NCBI RefSeq assembly: GCF_963169125.1
Contig: NC_084797.1
Location: 89,313,868-89,377,867 of the forward strand
Direction of reading: 5' to 3'
From: Humulus lupulus
Taxonomy: Eukaryota; Streptophyta; Magnoliopsida; Rosales; Cannabaceae
Length of the DNA: 64,000 nt
This document shows positions 32,939 through 46,919 of this stretch, piece after piece (the stretch's first letter is position 1; the number at the start of each line of letters is the position of its first letter). The translations under genes and the position numbers were made by a program. The notes under the pieces were generated by a model, which searched no databases, had not been told where the DNA came from, and worked only from the letters and a program-made list of their open reading frames with translations.

Positions 32939-35435
32939 TGTAACGCCTTACTACCTTAGAGTCGTTACCAAGTGAGTTTTTAAAACGAAACAGTGTGCAA
33001 TGAACTCGCTAACCGAGGTTTTTAAAACAAAAGTGTGACTAAGCAAAAGTTGAGGCTGTAATCTTTTGAAAATGGTTTACTTTATTGAAAACTTCAAGTA
33101 TTTAACATTTGGGATCCCAAAATAAGGTTTGAAAACTATTTACATCTTAAAATAAGTTTACAGTCGATAATTATTAAAATCACAGATTATTACAGCCATT
33201 TCTCATATAAACCCCCAACCAAAGCAGTCGGGCAGGCCAAACATGTACGCGTCACTTCATGCTCTCCGTACTCATGGCTGGTCGACTCAAACTTTGCCCT
33301 TACCTGCAACACAGAGCACCCGTGAGCCGAAGCCCAGCAAGAAAACTCATGCAGTTCATAACCTATGCAAATTATACAGTTAATCATATCAGATAGTCCA
33401 CAGATGAACAAGTATTCTATTAGACTAAACAAACTCGGCCATGCCGTCCCAGAGGTCTTACCAAAGCCTGGGGGTCTCGGTCTTCACCGTAAGGATAACT
33501 CATGTATCCCTTGGGTCCCACCCTGGCTGTAAGCATCCCATGTGCTAAGTGTTACTTCCGGCCCCAAGGCCGTTCTCGGCCTTTCGCCGTTCTCGGCTCC
33601 ATTGCCGTTCTCGGCTCCTCGCCGTTTCATTCAACTATAATCACAGATAGTCTAACTCAAATAACATTTGAACATATATCAAAACAATCAAGTCTGCACC
33701 CTAACATGTAACGCAATATAGGGTCGTGCCCTGCAATCATCTCAGCATGCAATATAGGGCCGAGCCCTGCAATCACATCATGGGCCCATGCCCTGTCTTA
33801 CAGGTGCTATAGTTTTCTTACCTGTCAATTCGATAGCCTTGATCACCTGACTCCTTGAGCACGATCCTACTCTAACCCTAGCGCTCACCTATGAAAAATC
33901 CATAAGTCAAAGTAATTACCAAATCTCAAGTCCAAAACCTAGCCTCGGGACCACTCCCGAGCCCCCGGGAAGTCCTAGATCCCCAAAACAAAGTGGTGGA
34001 ATCGAGCCCCGAACCCTAGGTCAAAATCCCTTAGCAAAAGCCCAAAAATCCCCTTCTGTGAACAGTGCAGCGCTACAGCGCTCTAAAGAGGGCGCTGTAG
34101 CGCTACAAGCAGAACCACACCCCCAGAAGCAGGGGCTAGCACTACAGCGCCCACTGACTAGCGCTGTAGCGCTAGTCGCAGCCAGACCAAACCCAAAAAT
34201 CGCATCAGCGATTTTCCTTCAACCATTTCAACCCCAAACTTGTCCAAACCTTTTCCAAACCCAAAAACAAACTTATCAACACCTCACACTCATCCCAAGC
34301 ATCCCAAGAACTCAAAACCCAAGCACATTCAACCCAAATCTCAAAATTCACCATGATCAACCCTAAACCCAGAAATTCAGTCAAACAACAAGGTTAAAGG
34401 CTTAGAATTCATACCGTTGATGCAATTTCGACCTTGATTCATTTCCTAGACCTCCATAGCTTGCTCTTCCTCAAAGCTTGCCTAGAAATTCCCTAAAATT
34501 CCCATCATCTCAACTCAAAACACAGCTCAAACCAGCCAAACCCTTAAAACTGAAAACTCTAAAAACTTACCTCAAACATTGATGTGTTCTTGCTAATCCT
34601 TGCCAAATCTTCAAGCCTAGCTTTAAGATCCTTGATGCTCAGCCTATCCTAGCTCTCCACTGAGCTTTGCCCCAAGAAAAATGGAGAGAAATGGTGCAAG
34701 AATGCACAAACCGATCCTTTGGAAAAACCCCTCTGTTTTCTCTCTTTTCTTTCTTTCCTTTTTTCTTTCTTTTCTTTCTTTTCTTTCTTTCTCTCCACAG
34801 CCAACACACTTTCTCTATAAATCCCACTAAGTGTATAAAGCCTCATAAATCAATCTCTAAAAGCCAATTGACCAAAATTCCCTCCCTATTATCTCTAAAC
34901 CCTTTTTGTCCAAGTAGGGCCATTTTAATCATCTTACCCAATTCCCGCTAATCCTCAAGTGTCTCTAATATTTTCCCGTTGCTTTCCAACACCTGAAAAG
35001 TCACCAAATAATATTCCCCATTATCAAAATTAATCTCAATATATTTTCCAAATTATCATTTAAACTCCCCAGGCTTAACCCAAGCCGGGTATAAATTCCC
35101 GCTTTGACTTTTCCGCTAACCCGCTCATTCTAGGATCGTCTCGAGTCACAGATCACAGATACACCCACATACCACTGTGGTCTCAACAATCATCACATAT
35201 CAATACAGTTATGCCCAAAACGGCTAAAATTACAGTTATGCCCTTCTAACGCAATCAGGGCCTACATGCATACTAATACACATAGTCATGCATCTCAAAT
35301 AGTCAAATAGTCATAAAACACGCTTTAAATCATAACCATGCATTTAACTCATAAAATCACACATAAATCCCAACATGCCCTCCTGGCACACTAATCAAGG
35401 CCCTTGAGCCTTATTAGCGATTTTGGGTCATTACA
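32939..35435 (-). repeat. 5' LTR of truncated chromovirus A
   Basis: The segment is 2,497 bp, from TGTAACGCCTTACTACC to TTTTGGGTCATTACA. It is related in inverse orientation to LTRs C and H. The GCGCT-type CpG block is at 34062-34190 (cagcgctacagcgct). A CT microsatellite lies at 34734-34796. Its right edge lies in the protease part of element B, with flank atcca and no left partner. ORFs inside are LTR artefacts. Confidence 0.88.
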
Positions 35436-36810
35436 ATCCATGCACATTGCCAACTATCACAAGGCTTTCCACTCTCAAGCTCAAGAGCTACTATTCTTTC
35501 CTTGCCATTCAGCATTTCCCCATAATTACTTAACCAATCCATATCCCAGATCATCCTAAAGTCAGTCATAACCAACTTTATCATAATCACTGATGAGTCC
35601 TTTTTATCATAACCCAACTCATCTCTTAAATCATTAATCCAGTATTACTTTCCCGTCACAACATAACCATGTGATCTGCATATCATCTTTATGCCCCTCT
35701 ATATGCAACAAACAAATGACTAGCATGGCACCAAAACCAATCAGCATAACTCAAAAATCAGAACTAGAAAACTGACCTGCCACCCCTGAGGAACTAGTCT
35801 CAGTCTCAAATCCTAACTGCATCGGAACGAACACTCGAGCTAGAGTCGAGCTGTCCTTCCCCTTTTGCTCATTCCTCCTTAGCCTTGGGCAATCCTTCTT
35901 ACGATGTCCAAACATTTTACATGAGAAACATGCCCTTGCTCGGCATTCTCCTAGATGATGCCTCTTGCACCGAGCGCATACTAGATTAGTCTTCCAGCTT
36001 TCCTTCTTGCTTGATCCAATATATGGAGATACCACTACCTGAGCTCCATGCTCTCCTGCACTCTGCTGCCCAATCTGATGTCCTGCGCTCTCAACAGCAA
36101 GAGCCTTCTCTACCACCTGAGCATAGGTAGAGACTTCATGCACTGGGGCAACTCTAATGCCCTGAGCTATTCCAGGATTCAATCCCTGAACAAACCTTTC
36201 CTTCTGAGCTACATCTATGGGTACCATGTTAACATACTCGGTTACTGTTTCATTTCTCTGAACGAGATTCAGAAACTCATTCACCTCAGCAGTCTTGGCT
36301 GCATCACAGTAATACCTTTCATTGAACAACTGCCTAAATTCTTTCCAATCCATCACAACTGTATCTCGTGTCTGGGATACTACCTCCCACCACGTCCATG
36401 CATCATCCCGCAGTACACAAGTAGCACATATCACCCTATCATGACCCACCAGCCTCATACTGTCAAGAATGGAACTGATCATGCCCATCAATTGTTCAGC
36501 TCGAAATGGATCTAGGCCTCCCTCGAAGACTGGAGGGTAATACTCCTAGAATCTTCCACAGAGAAATTTCCATCTGTTCTCAACCCTAGGCTGAGCCAAA
36601 GCTGATGCCACTCCTAGCATAACAAAGGAAGAGGTGCTTCCCAACAGATTCTGCTGTTGCTTCAAACACCTAATCTCTTCCTCCTGCCTCTGCAATCTTG
36701 ATTGAAAATCTGTGAACATCCGCTGAAAAGTCATAGGAGCAGATGAAGAAATGAAACCCTGGCTGTAACTCCAAGCCTCTGTATAACCACTACCAGGCCT
36801 CATTATCTGC
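35436..36810 (-). pseudogene. gag and start of protease of chromovirus B
   Basis: The start is near 36803 (MRPGSGYTEAWSYSQGF). A short coiled coil follows (SRLQRQEEEIRCLKQQQNLL). The core gag is at 36491-35990 (MMGMISSILDSMRLVGHDRV, DAWTWWEVVSQ). Zinc-knuckle residues are intact in CFSCKMFGHRKKDC near 35920. The protease remnant at 35617-35436 includes a DMDWLSNYG motif. Element A interrupts it at 35435. No RT or integrase of B is present. Confidence 0.88.
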
Positions 36811-37309
36811 CTTGGCTATATGCCTGCTGATTGAATCTGCAGTCAATAACTTGACCCATTAAATATGATAAGCATATCAAGAGCTTTCCCCGCGGGAACA
36901 ATCTTACCATACCACATTCACAAATCACTTGCAGTGCTATAAACATGTCCATGGCATTCATACATCAATCATAATCCCGGTCTTCCAACATTCACACCAT
37001 GCCTCCACTTCCAGCATGCAAATATCACAATTATATATTCATGGAGCAGGTAATGATATGATCATATTCATATATATATATATATATATTCACGGAGCAT
37101 ATAATCATATAGTCAATAGCCAAGCTCTATCAGAATCTCATGCTCCCTAATACAATGTGCAGGTACAACATTTACATTCTATTTAAGCAGTTAAGCACAT
37201 AACTACAAAAATAGTTACCATTCCTTGAGTGAAGCTATCTTCAGTGACGAGTGTACATGCCCAGCTTGTCTTCAGGAACCATAAACCTTGGCAAGCTATG
37301 ATACCAAGT
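36811..37309 (-). other. leader and primer-binding site of element B
   Basis: This is non-coding leader. A (TA)n/(CATATA)n microsatellite lies at about 37066-37090. The primer site next to LTR B reads TTGGTATCATAGC on the minus strand, one base off the usual tRNA-Met complement. Confidence 0.7.
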
Positions 37310-39843
37310 TGTAGTACCTGAAACTCTAGGGACCGTTACGGTGTGCCTTATAAATAGTGCTAAACTCGCTAATCGAGTCATTTGGCCAAAATCGTGTAAC
37401 TAAGTATGATTAGCGGTTTAGGGATTAAAATTTTTGGTTAAGATGTAATGCTTCATTAGAACGCTTATTATATACATTGGGATCCCAAAAATATAATTTA
37501 AAAGTTTATTACAGCAAAATATTTACAACCAGCTGATCTAAGCGGTAAAACAAGGTTTAACCCTAGTTCCTCTTTCAACCCTCGGCCGTGGCGGTCGAGC
37601 ATTCGCATATGTACACATCGCCACCTAAGCTCTCCAACTCAAGGATTTTCCAGCTTTCTTTTGCCTTTACCTGCACCATATAGCACCTGTGAGCTGAAGC
37701 CCAGAAAGAAAACTTAATATGCTCATGAACAGTAATAACATGTCATCAAATCATAAGGCACATGCCTAGCAAATACATCCCTATTCAAGCAGGCAAATAA
37801 GTTCAAACAATGAACGAGTTACTGATCAACTAGTCACTAACAGAGGGTCCGTACCTTTAAACCAGTGACTAATTATCAAGTCACTATCAGGGGGTCAGTA
37901 CCTTTAAACCAGTGACTAATCATCAAGTCACTATCAGGGGGTCAGTACCTTTAAACCAGTGACTAATAATCAAGTCATTATCAGGGGGTCAGTACCTTTA
38001 AACCAGTGACTAATCATCAAGTCACTATCAGGGGGATTCCACTCCCTTAGCCATGTGACAATCAGTCACCTAGGCCTCTGGCCTTGGCTTTGAGTAACTA
38101 GTCTTAGAATAGACAAGCACTTATAATTTTCATCGACCTTCGGGTTGGTCCAGAATTAATACCCCATATGAGTCATTCAATGCTAATATCGATTAGATCT
38201 AATCTTTTATCGGCCCTGCGTTCAGGACGCTTATGCTGTTTCTGACTCTCAGGTCAGTAATACGCGACCAGTGTTGATCCTGAATAGTTGGTGCCCCACT
38301 CAAGCAGGCAATGCTACCAAACATATATCATATGTCAAATATTTGAATATAGGGCATTCATCATGCTTACTAAACAACTGCTAGCATAATTAGGACCATG
38401 CATAAACACAGAGGCTCAAGCTCTGAACAATCTCATTTTCAATACTCATAGCATGCCCTAACAACATGTTCCTCATGTAACACATGCATCACATTTAATC
38501 ACTTGACATGCCTCAATAATAACCATGCATGTCACATTTAAACATCCAACATGCATCACGAATAACCATGCATGTCACATATACACAGGGTGCAGTTTTC
38601 TTACCTTTGGTCCAAGAACAGGTTACCAATAAATGAGCCACAAGCACGATCCTTACTCTAAGCCTCTAGTGATAACCTAGTCATAACCATAAACGGTGAT
38701 CCAATGAGTTCAAGTTCTAAAACCAAACCCGGAACCAAAACCTAGCCTCCGAGACATCAAATTCCACTAAACCGGGTAGTAGAAACGATCCTGAGGCCTA
38801 AGGTTTGAGTTCCCCTAACCAAAACATCAATTTGGCCATAAACAGTACCAAGCGACATGGCCCTGCCGGCAAGCGTCGCGGCCCTCAGGCTAAACAGAAC
38901 CTCCACCTGCTTCTTCAAGCCTGGGCTGCGGTGCCCAAGAACAGGGTCGCGGCCCAACCTCGGACCAGCCATTTTTCCCCATTTTCAACCTTTTAAAACC
39001 TCCCAAAAACATATCCAAACATCTCCAAACTCAAAAATCAAAGTTCCCAAACATCCCCATGATCCAAAGCCAACAAAACCCAAGTCTCAATTCTAACAAA
39101 AACTCATCAAAACACAAAGTCCAATTCAAGCTTAAAAACTTTAAAAACTTAAAACTTGAATTACTTCCATTGAGTTGTTTTCAACTAAATCCTCCGGCTA
39201 ATAAGCTTCTAATCTTTCCTAAGATCGCTATGCCTCAATCCTTGCTTGAATCCGAGTCCTAGAACTCAATTTCCCTTTGAAAACGCGATTGGGAGACAAA
39301 AATGGAACTTTGAGGGAGAGAGAACGTACAGAACGTTCTTTTTATTTCTTAAAAGGTTACTTCAAGCTTAAGTATCCTCAAACAAATCCTAATGCTCGAG
39401 GTCCCGAAAACATCTTAGGGGGAAAAATAGTCAAAACCTCCAGAATTTCCCCTTGATCTTACTAACTACCAATTTATCACCAAATATTGATTCCCATTAC
39501 CCAATAACCCGGTAATGCTCTAAATACCCCTTGACTCACTCCGAGTCAAGAATAAATCCCGTTGTGACTTTCCCACTAGCTTACCTCCTAGGATCGTCTA
39601 GTGTTGTATCACCCTGGCATAACCAAAGAATAATAAAGCACCACACACATATCACATATATGCCAAATATGCCCGGAATGGCCAAAATATGAAAATCACT
39701 CAATTACTCAGAATTGAATTCACATGCATATTTAATACACCTAAACATGTATATTATCATTTAATAGCATATTAAATCAATTATGGCCCTCCTGGCCTCC
39801 TACTCAAGGTCTTAAACCTTATTAGGAAATTTGGGGAATTACA
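37310..39843 (-). repeat. 5' LTR of chromovirus B
   Basis: The segment is 2,534 bp, from TGTAGTACCTGAAAC to TTGGGGAATTACA. Its right edge lies inside the protease region of element C, so B inserted into C. It contains the 47-bp array at 37821-38034 and a CpG block at 38848-38965 (gtcgcggccc, gggctgcggtgcc). The right flank gatag has no left partner in the window. Confidence 0.88.
37821..38034. repeat. 47-bp tandem array in LTR B
   Basis: The unit is about aaaccagtgactaatcatca plus 27 more bases up to tacctt. There are nearly four close copies after one diverged partial copy, and only a few substitutions between copies. No coding meaning is seen. Confidence 0.9.
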
Positions 39844-42800
39844 GATAGACTGTGTAGACCTAGTGAGTATTGTACTTCGGGGTTTGGGACTATTTTGCCT
39901 ACAGGAGAACTGGTAGTTTCTAGGAGGTGGATTAGAGCATTGACAGTGATGGTTGATGGTAGAGAGTTGTCAGTAGACTTGATTGAGCTGAGTATGGAGG
40001 ACTTTGATATGATTTTAGGTATGGATTGGTTGGTTAGATATGGAGCTACTATTGACTGCAAGAAGAAGATGGTGACCTTTGAGCCAGAGGGTGAGGATCC
40101 CTTTGTCTTTGTGGGATCGGTGCAAGGACCCCGCGTACCCAGGATATCGGCGCGAAGATACAAAGATCTGTTACAAGGAGGATGTATAGGTTTTCTGGCT
40201 AGTGTGGTGGATACCACCAGGGTTTCGCCAACAGGACCGGAAGATACCAGATTGGTTTGCGAGTTCTTGGATGTGTTTCCTGAGGACTTACCTGGGTTGC
40301 CTCCGCGTAGTGAGATTCAGTTTGTCATTGAGTTGGCGGAAGGGCACCATATAGGATGGCACCGGTAGAACTGAAAGAATTGAAGATACAACTGCAGGAG
40401 CTTCTGGATTTGGGGTTCATCAGTCCTAGTTACTCGTCATGGGGTGCTCCAGTTTTGTTTGTGAAGAAGAAGGATGGAACTTTAAGGATGTGTATAGACT
40501 ACAGGAAACTGAACAAGTTAACTATCAAGAATAAGTATCCCCTACCAAGGATTGACGACTTGTTCGATCAGCTGCAAGGTAAGACAGTGTTCTCGAAGAT
40601 TGATCTTCAATCTGGTTATCACCAGCTGAGGATCAAGGACGAGGACGTACCAAAGACGACATTTCGAATGAGGTATGGGCATTATGAGTTTCTGGTCATG
40701 TCGTTTGGTTTGACCAATGCCCCAGCAGCCTTTATGGATCTAATGAACAGAGTGTTCAAGGACTTTCTGGATCAGTTCGTTATTGTCTTCATCGATGACA
40801 TCTTAGTGTACTCCAGTTCAGAGGCAAAGCATGAGACTCATCTTCGACAGGTTCTACAAAGGTTGAGGGAGCATCAGTTGTACGCCAAGTTAAAGAAATG
40901 TGAATTTGGGCTACTAGAAGTGACATTCTTGGACATATTGTTGGTGCAGATGGGATTAAGGTGGATCCATCTAAGGTGGAGGCAGTTAGAGATTGGCTGA
41001 GGCCATGGAATGCCTCGGAGGTGCAAAGTTTTCTTGGTCTAGCGGGTTACTACAGAAGATTTGTGGAAGGCTTCTCAAAGAAATCAGCACTAATGACAGA
41101 GTTGACCCAGAAGAATTTGAAGTTTATCTGGTCAGACAAGTGTGAGAACAGTTTCCAAGAGTTGAAGCGACGACTTATTACCACGCCTGTGTTGAGTCTT
41201 CCTTCGGGGGAAGGGAAGTTTGTTGTTTACTGCGATGCGTCGAGGTTGGGTTTAGGTTGTGTGTTGATGCCGAATGAGAATGTCATAGCTTATGCGTCAC
41301 GACAGCTGAAGGAGTATGAGCAACGGTATCCTTCCCGTGATTTGGAGTTAGCAGCAGTGGTATTCAAACTGAAGGTTTGGAAACATTACATATATGGGGA
41401 GAAGTGCGAGATATACACTGATCATAAGACCTTGAAGTACTTTTTCACCCAGAGGGACTTGAACATGAGGTAGAGACGTTGGCTAGAGTTGGTGAAAGAC
41501 TACGATTGTGATATTCTTTACCATCCGGGGAAAGCCAATGTAGTGGCGGATGCATTGAGCTGGAGAGGCCCATGTCAGTTATATAGTTCCACCCAGATCT
41601 CGAGAGAATTAGCTGATGAGATGGTTAGAGCGGGGATAGAATTGGTGGTGGGCCGGTTGGCCAATATTACTCTGCAGTTAACCCGGCTAGAGCAGATTAA
41701 AGAAGGGAAATTGGTAGACGTTCAGTTACAGAAGGTTAGAGAGAATGTCTTAGCGGGAGTAGCTAAGGACTATTCCATTTCTGAGGTTGGTTTGCTTCAG
41801 TATCAAGGACAGATTTGTGTTCCAGCTGATGAGGGGATCAGACGAAAGATACTGGATGAGTCACATACAACACCGTACTCACTTCACCCAGGTACCACGA
41901 AGATGTATCAGGTTCTACGAACGTTATATTGGTGGTCCGGTATGAAGAAGGATGTGGTGGAGTACGTAGCCAGATGTTTAACCTGTCAGGAGGTGAAAGC
42001 TGAGCATCAATGACCGGTAAGGTTGCTTCAGCCTTTGTGTATTCTCGAGTGGAAATGGGAGGATATTACGTTGGATTTTGTGGGAGGTTTACCCAGAACA
42101 GTAGGGCTTCATGACTCGGTGTGGGTGATAGTGGACAGATACACAAAGTCAGCCATTTTCTTCCAGTAAGGTCGACATATACTGTGGATCAGTATGCAAA
42201 GTTGTATGTAAGGAGATCGTATGTCTCCATGGGGTTCCTAAGTCTATAGTGTCAGACCGAGATCCTATCTTTACCTCCAAGTTTTGGGGTAGTTTGCAGA
42301 AGGCTATGGGGACTCAGTTGAAGTTCAGCACAGACTTTCATCCTCAGACTAATGGACAGTCTGAAAGGACGATTCAAGTGTTGGAGGATATGCTCAGAGC
42401 ATGTGTGATTGACTTTGAGGGGTCATGGAGTAACTATCTCTCGTTGATTGAATTTTCATATAACAATAGTTACCAATCAACGATTGGAGTGGCTCCCTAC
42501 GAGATGTTATATGGGAGGAAGTGTAGATCACCCATTCATTAGGATGAGATGGGTGTGAGGAAGTATTTGGCGCCAGATATGGTTCAGAGGACAAATGAAG
42601 CTATAAAGAAGATCTGAGCTAGGATGCTCACCTCACAGAGCAGGCAGAAGAGCTATACTGATCCCAAGCGTAGGGACGTGGAGTTCCAGGTTGGGGACCA
42701 CGTATTTCTTTGAGTTTCACCATTGTGGGGGTGAGGAGGTTCGGAAAAAAGGGCAAGCTAAGCCCTAGGTTCATCGGACCTTTTGAGATCCTGGAAAGGA

Positions 42801-43110
42801 TCGGTCCGGTGGCTTACAGATTAGCCTTGCCACCATCGTTGTTGGGAGTTCATGATGTATTTCATGTTTCTATGCTCTGAAAGTACGTCTCAGATGCGAC
42901 ACACGTGTTAAGGTATGAAGACTTGGAGTTGCAGACAGATTTGGCTTATGAGGAGCAACCGGTTTAGATTTTGGATCGGAAAGATAAAGTACTACGGAAT
43001 AAGATGATTCCTCTTGTTAAGGTGTTATGGAGGAATAGTAGGGTCGAGGAGGCAACCTGGGAGCTTGAGTCAGCGATGCGGGATCAGTATCCCGAGTTGT
43101 TCAGGTAAAT
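39844..43110 (+). pseudogene. pol of chromovirus C (protease end to integrase)
   Basis: Protease is cut at its start by LTR B, so its catalytic DSG is missing. The remaining part has VVSRRWIRAL and DFDMILGMDWL (39905-40030). RT (40356-41000) has [20 protein letters not shown] and FIDDILVYS. RNase H is in 40961-41473 ([16 protein letters not shown]). The integrase finger is near 41860-42010 (HPGTTKMYQVL, CLTCQEVKAEHQ). Core motifs [18 protein letters not shown] and [11 protein letters not shown] follow (42065-42400). The tail ends in a chromodomain-like EEATWELES and stops near 43108. Defects include frameshifts near 40340, 40920 and 42160 and stops near 41473 and 42013. Confidence 0.93.
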
Positions 43111-43130
43111 TTTGAGGTTGAAATTCTCAT

Positions 43131-43144
43131 TAGGAGGGGATAGT
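43131..43144 (+). other. polypurine tract of element C
   Basis: The run taggaggggatagt stands directly before the LTR start TGTAATGACC. It corresponds to the tracts of F and D. Confidence 0.75.
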
Positions 43145-45484
43145 TGTAATGACCTAAATCTACTATTAAGGTTTAAGGGCCTTGATTAGTGTGTCGGGAG
43201 GGCATAACTGAATTATATGTGATTTAGTGAATAAAATCATGTTATATGGTTATTTGGATATCTGTGATGCATGACTATGTGTATTAGTATGCATGTAGGC
43301 CCTGATTAGGTTAGAAGGGCATATTCATAATTTTGGCTCGTTGAGGGCATAAATGTACATAACTGTGATAAATTGTTGAGACAACATTATTATGTGGATA
43401 TATTTGTAATCTGTGACTCGAGGCGATCCTAGTGAGTAGTTTAGCGAAAAAGTCATGGCGGGGATTTATACCCGGCTCGGAGCGAGCCTGGGGGTATTTC
43501 TGGGAATTTAGGAAATATATTGGAGTCTATTTTTATATTGAGGAATATAATTGGTGATTAGTTTGGTGTCGGGAAGTAAGCAGTAAATATTAGAGACATT
43601 TGAGGAATTAACGGGAATTGGGTGTAATGACTAAAATGCCCTTAGGAGGTTTAAAAGCTTAGTTTTAAGTGGGAGGGCAATATGGTGTTTTGGTGTTTAG
43701 AATCAGAGATAAGGGTCGTATTGCTTTATGCCTTAGTGGATTGTGTAGAAAGCTTTAGAAGTTTGAAGAAAAGAAAAGAAGAAGGAAAAGGAAAGAAGGG
43801 GAAAAACAAAAGTCTTCTCTCCTGTACAGTTTGGGCTTTTCTTCACCAATTCTTCTGGAAATTTGGAGCTAAAATTCAGGGAAGACTTAGGCTAAGACTC
43901 AACACTAGGAACCTTGATTTGGCTTAGGGAGTTAGCAGAGGTTACTCATCATTTGAGGTAAGGTTTTGAGGTTGTTATTCAGTTCTTGGTTTTGGTATTG
44001 AAATTGTTTTCTAAGCTGAGTTTTTGTGGGAATTCTAAGGAATTAAACCTAAGGGTTTGATGAGGTGAAGGCTAAGGAAGTGTGGGAGATAACCTAGGTT
44101 GAGCTCATCCATCAAAGGTAAGAAATTCTAGTTTTAAGTTCTGTGATTTCTGTTGTTCTGTTGAGTTCTTGAGCTTCAAACTCAGCCATGGTGATTTCCT
44201 TGTTTTGGGGTGCATGTGATTGAATTATTTGTGGTTAGGTTGTTTGGGGTGAGTTGGAGATGTTGGTAGGCTTGTTTTGGGGTATGGAGGAGGTTTGGTT
44301 GAGTTTTGGAGGGTTTTGGCTCGAGGAAGTTCGAAGGTGAAAAACTTGAGTGTTGTTTGGCTGTGACTAGCGCTGTCGCGCTAGCTTTAGGGCGCTACAA
44401 CGCTAGACTTGGGTGTCTCGGAGCCTGTTGGCTCTATTTGTAGTGCTGCAGCGCCACTTTAGGGTGTTGTAGCGCTACCCTGTTCCCAGAAAGGGATTTT
44501 TGGATTATTTGTTAGGGTTTTCACCCGGGGGCTCGGGATTTGATTCCACCACCCCGTTTAGTGGAATTAGGGCTTCCCAAGGGCTCGGGATTGGTCCCGA
44601 GGCTAGTTTTGGAATTGAAGTTTGGAGTTGGTTCTAACTTGTGACCGTGAATAGGTGTACGCTAGGGCTCAGACGAGATCGTTCTTGAGGGTTGAATTGA
44701 ACAAAGCTATCGGAATCTAAAGGTAAGAAAACTGCACCCAGTTGTGTGATTGTGTTGGGACTAAGAGCTCCCTATATCTGTATGATGTCATAGATGGTAT
44801 TATGCCATGGGAAATGTGATAAATGACCTAATGGTGTCGTAAATAATACTTGCACACAGGGCGCGGCTCGGCCACTGGTAGCTGAGGACAGCTTAATATT
44901 CACTGAGCTCGGTTTAAGTGAGCCAGAGTCAGTGGGATAGATAGAGGGTGCGGCCTAAGGGCGTTAACCCTGGTTATCATGTGTAAATTGATTATTAATA
45001 TGAAATGATGTACTTGGAATGCTGAATACTTGAATAACGTGAATGTTTGAACTATTAAGTATATGATTATACTGCATAAGTTATCTAGTTGTTTGCTTGA
45101 TGATTGTGCTCTGCTGTTGTGATTTCTTGTTGGGCCTTGGCTCACGGGTGCTACGTGGTGCAGGTAAAGGCAAAGGCAAGGTGGACCAGTCCTGAGATGG
45201 AGAGCTTTGGGGTTAAATGCACATAGTCAGCCGATTCCTTAGAGTGGCAAATAACTGTATTTTAAATCCTAAAATTTTGTAAACTGTCTTCTAACTTTAC
45301 TACTTCTGGGATCCCATGTAAAGAAAATGTTTGATTATAAGAAATGAAGCTTTTGAGACAAAAATCTTTTAATCCTAGTTCAACTGTAGTCTCAGTAACA
45401 CGTTTCTAACAGATTGACTTATTAGCAAGTCTTGCACTTTTATAAACACACAGTGTAAAGGTCTTGGCTATCCAGGGCGTTACA
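43145..45484 (+). repeat. 3' LTR of chromovirus C
   Basis: The segment is 2,340 bp, from TGTAATGACCTAAATC to CCAGGGCGTTACA. It is the same family as LTR H and, in inverse orientation, LTR A. The CpG block is at 44355-44485 (tagcgctgtcgcgctag). Degenerate pol of element D follows at 45485, so C inserted into D. Confidence 0.9.
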
Positions 45485-46919
45485 GAGACATTTTAGGAAT
45501 TACGTCTTGCACCAAGTAGGATGTGATGGATTATCAGTGAAGGTTCTTAACTGACTAATGCTCCAACGACACAGGTAAGTTCGACAAGTAGAGAGAGCAT
45601 AGTAATGGCATGGACAAACCATATTCAGATTGATTAGGGATTTTTTGGTCTTCTCCTAGCTAGAAGTAGAATGCGAATGACCACTTTGTTGATGATGCTA
45701 AGACTGTTGAAGCAGGGTTATAGATAAGACTCCATAAAGTGTAAGCTTCGATTTCTTCAAAGGTATTCAAGGTCATGATATAGGAAGTGATGGGATCAAG
45801 TATGAAGGAATTCAATTAGAAGCCACAAAGAAATTACTGAAGAGCATCTGGGGGTGAGAAGTATAGTGAGATCGGTAAGACATGTCAGCAACTACCTCTA
45901 GCATCTTCGAAGTCAGCCATACCCAAGATTGAGGTAATGCAAGAACCTTAAGTTAGTCTTAATGGATAGTTTCATACCAGATTATCGAAAGATAGAATAA
46001 AGATTGGTTAGCACACTAGGGTATTAGACTATGTATGGGGTGGACTGATACAGAAGGACAGCGTGATAAATATTGTCCTTGCTTAAGACATGGAAATATA
46101 GGGTGACGCATCGAAGACAAGGGTGCGTCCGTGAACAGACCGAAAAGAATGGTTGTTTGTGCTTCACGAGAGATGAAGGGATAAGAATACGAATGTTCTA
46201 CACGGGGTGTTAGGTTGACGGTAATGCTAGATAGGCACGGTTAGGCTACAGTGACGACACCTATGGAATACTTGTGGAAATATTGGAAACCCTGGTGGGA
46301 ATTAATGGGGGATTCATATTGGAAACCCTTAATGGCATAGAGAAAATTAACATGGAAGCTAACATCCTAAGTTGGAAAGATCTTTGCCAGTTGGATAGGG
46401 CACCACAGATTAAAGTAAATTCAAACAAAGTAGCAATCAAGATTGGTTTACAACCTGCAGTTGATAGTTGACAGATATATCTCTATGAGCAATGAAATTC
46501 TGAGAGAAGATCTTATAGGAATGGGTTAAGATATGAAGATCGGATGAGTGATCCAATGGAACTTGGTGTTGAGGTGGAAATTATAGATAAGTATTGTACA
46601 ACCTCTTTATTAATATTGTATCCAAGAATTTGAATGGATGTTATGATAAAAAATTTATGTATTGGAAGGCAAAAGGGTATAGTGGTAGACCGTAAGGGTG
46701 GACCACATTAGTCTGCAAGTAAAGTGATTGGATATGAAAAGTTGTGACTCAGCAGATTAAGTTAACACACCTCAGTTCGTGTGGACGGGTATCACAATAA
46801 TGCGTGGGACACCGAAGTCGATGGTGTCAGACTAAGACCCTTTATTTCCAAAGTTCGGAATAAAAAAAGGGTTGTAGAGGGTAATAAGTATAAGATTAGG
46901 ACTTTCAGTTATTAGTTAC
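45485..46919 (+). pseudogene. degenerate pol of element D, left part
   Basis: This is heavily decayed gypsy pol. A readable frame 46274-46471 contains an RNase H/integrase linker-like phrase (KINMEANILSWKDLCQLDRA). Near 46800-46860 an integrase phrase GTPKSMVSD with DPLFPKFG can be read. Upstream protein domains are not recognisable. The C LTR bounds it on the left and a solo LTR on the right. Confidence 0.65.
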
